DNA from: Callaeas wilsoni
Lineage: Eukaryota; Chordata; Aves; Passeriformes; Callaeidae
DNA length: 64,000 nucleotides
Direction of reading: 5' to 3'
Assembly (NCBI GenBank): GCA_013398955.1
Contig: VWPU01003223.1
Span: 124,001-188,000, forward strand
A program made the translations under genes and the position numbers. This document shows, piece by piece, positions 62,174 to 64,000 of the stretch. The notes under the pieces are model-generated. The model searched no databases, was not told the origin of the DNA, and saw nothing but the letters and a program-made list of their open reading frames with translations. Numbering within the stretch: the first letter of the stretch is position 1; every line of letters begins with the position of its first letter.

Positions 62174-64000
62174 TGATGCCACCTTAACGCCGAAGTTGTT
62201 GGTCACAGCTCCCTGTTCAGTCTTTAATCATCCTGCTTTTCTTCTTGAAAAAACTGCTGCAACTGTTGAGATTCAGTTTCTGATGTTTTCCCAACTGCTT
62301 TCTGTTTCACCGTATGGGTGAAAATTTATTATTTTGGCCAAAATGTATTATTTTATTGTATTGTTTGGTCAATGTAAGATCCTAAGTCTTTGGACAGATC
62401 ACAGTACTACCATTCTGTAGGTTCTGCTAAAATGGGATCATATTTCTCTTATTATGCTCTTTAATGTAAGTAGCATACTTCGCGTTCCTATTTAAATACC
62501 CTCTTTCTGCTATTTATTACTTTGTGTGCTGTTTTTCTGCTTTCAGCACGAGCCAATATAATTGCCTTTATGTACTTTCAGGTGAAGAATGATTTACTCA
62601 CCAGACCAAAAAAAAAAAAGGTATTGGGCATAAATAACTTCTGAGTGTGTCTCAACATTCTTGTATTTATTACATGTTCGAGAGAGTGCTACCTAGTTTG
62701 AGAGCAATTCTTTGCAGAAAATATATTGCAAAAAGTGCAGTATGCGTCTAGAGAGTTTTCAAAAACACTTTCATTTGTGGTGCAGGGAACAAAGAACTGT
62801 GAAATAGGTGGTAAAACACAATACACAGTGATTTTTACATACCGAAGGTGCTAACACCTACTAAAAGACACATGTGCTAACAAAGACCTTAATGTTAAAG
62901 GTCTGTTTTAAAGCTGAATTAAATTCTGAACAGACTGAAAATACTCAGAAATACATTTTAAGGTTTTAAGACATTATGTCTTTCTGCTTCCTTTTTTTGC
63001 ATGTCAGCTGGGGCTTTATTTTGGATTTTTTTACACTGTATTGGGTTCTGTCAGTTTTCTAGAAAGTACTTCTATAATGAGGTGTGCGTAGAAATGTGCT
63101 AGATTTATTTAACTCCTGTAACTGATTACCCACACGTTGGTGCAGTACATTATTTCACCATGGGTTAAGCTGGTTATTGTCTAACAGTCTCCACTCATAC
63201 TTCTTCCTGCTTCTATATAACACTTCTGTCAAATATTCTGTTTAATGTTTAGTGCGGTATGTTGGATAGCTTTGTAGTGTTTTCTCTCTAGAGCCTTAAA
63301 CTTATCTCTAGAGAGGTGTTAGTGTTGCAAAAATGAAATTTTGAATAGTTCATCTCATTTGGTCTGGAGTTTTGTTACAGCTTTAATTCAGTCTGGTCTG
63401 CACGGGAAATCCCAACTAATTTTCTTGGTATTGTTTCATTAGTTGATAAAAGAAAACAACCAGAAGGTAACATTTGCAAAAGTTATGAATTTTTTATTGA
63501 AGAATGGCTGATTTTGAGGTTTTATTTTCAGGACTAGTTAGAGAAGGGCCTTGAACTCCACAAACTTTATTCATATGTCACTGTACTAATTTCTGAACAG
63601 ATTTTTTCTTCAGTTCTTCCTATTTATTGTCTTCTTGTCCCACAGGAAGTAATTTGAATAGCAAAACCATAGATAACCCTTTTTCAGCTGAATTGTGCTT
63701 CCCAAAAGAGGTGGAGTCTTGTGATGGAACAGTGTTAGTTTGTAAAAATATTGTTTGGTTTAGGATCAAACTCTTTGAAATTTGAGATATTTGAGTTTAG
63801 GTTCTTTTCAGTGTATAAATACTGATTCTTAGTACACATTGGAACAGTCAGAAGCAAAGGTTGAAGTTAGGAAAATGAATGAGGAATATTCCTTCCTTTT
63901 TACCGTATCATTTCTGTTCATCTTATTGTGACTTTCAGGGTTATCGCTGATGCTTCTTTAAAACTTTGCAGTTGCATGATGATCTAAAAGATGTGAATTA
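62174..64000. other. Unique AT-rich non-coding DNA
   Basis: No gene or transposon recognised. It contains a 13-base A run near 62609 and a 10-bp-arm inverted repeat, CTCTCTAGAG/CTCTAGAGAG (63284-63293 and 63306-63315). Confidence 0.6.

Noticed and set aside
1..64000. CRISPR arrays, operons, phage or bacterial mobile systems
   Set aside because: No spaced direct repeats, no ribosome-binding sites and no dense coding. All positive evidence points to a vertebrate nuclear genome.

Overview
This window looks like vertebrate nuclear DNA, most probably from a bird, and it contains no protein-coding gene that I can support. The evidence for a bird is the set of interspersed repeats: CR1 LINE fragments, two of which end in the typical ATTCTATGATTCTGTGAT-like 3' repeats, and three solitary LTRs that resemble avian (I suspect songbird) endogenous retrovirus families. 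Both LTR and CR1 assignments rest on recognition by eye, not on a database search. The rest is AT-rich, CpG-poor, single-copy-looking DNA with stops in every frame. The longest open frames (about 190 codons and less) are either antisense readings of CR1 or have no recognisable protein character. The window is therefore a gene desert or the inside of a very long intron.

Layout, left to right: 1-1280 unique; 1281-2651 a minus-strand CR1 carrying part of the reverse transcriptase reading frame; 2690-3560 a much more diverged, older CR1-like element, also minus strand; 3571-5985 unique; 5986-6259 a plus-strand CR1 3' end; 6260-10077 unique, with a T/G-rich tract near 9.8 kb; 10078-10786 a minus-strand CR1; 10787-15459 unique, with a second T/G-rich tract near 12.3 kb; 15460-16396 a minus-strand solo LTR; 16397-29739 mostly unique, with a 24-bp-arm hairpin plus short tandem repeat at 17.2-17.35 kb and a third T/G tract at 19.05 kb; 29740-30268 a second minus-strand solo LTR; 30269-49599 unique, with a tiny CR1 tail near 32.33 kb and a GC/CpG-enriched patch at 34.1-34.6 kb; 49600-50306 a plus-strand CR1; 50307-61567 unique; 61568-62173 a third minus-strand solo LTR; 62174-64000 unique. 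Recognised mobile elements total about 6 kb, close to a tenth of the window, which fits a bird genome.

Nothing here forms an operon, a gene cluster or a new coding system. The observations most worth a second look are the long near-perfect hairpin with its satellite repeat at 17.2 kb, the old CR1 remnant next to a younger CR1, a possible 36-nt microexon at 46.94 kb, the CpG-enriched patch at 34.1-34.6 kb, and two motif clusters (45.3 and 51.2 kb) that could be conserved enhancers. All functional readings of these are inference.
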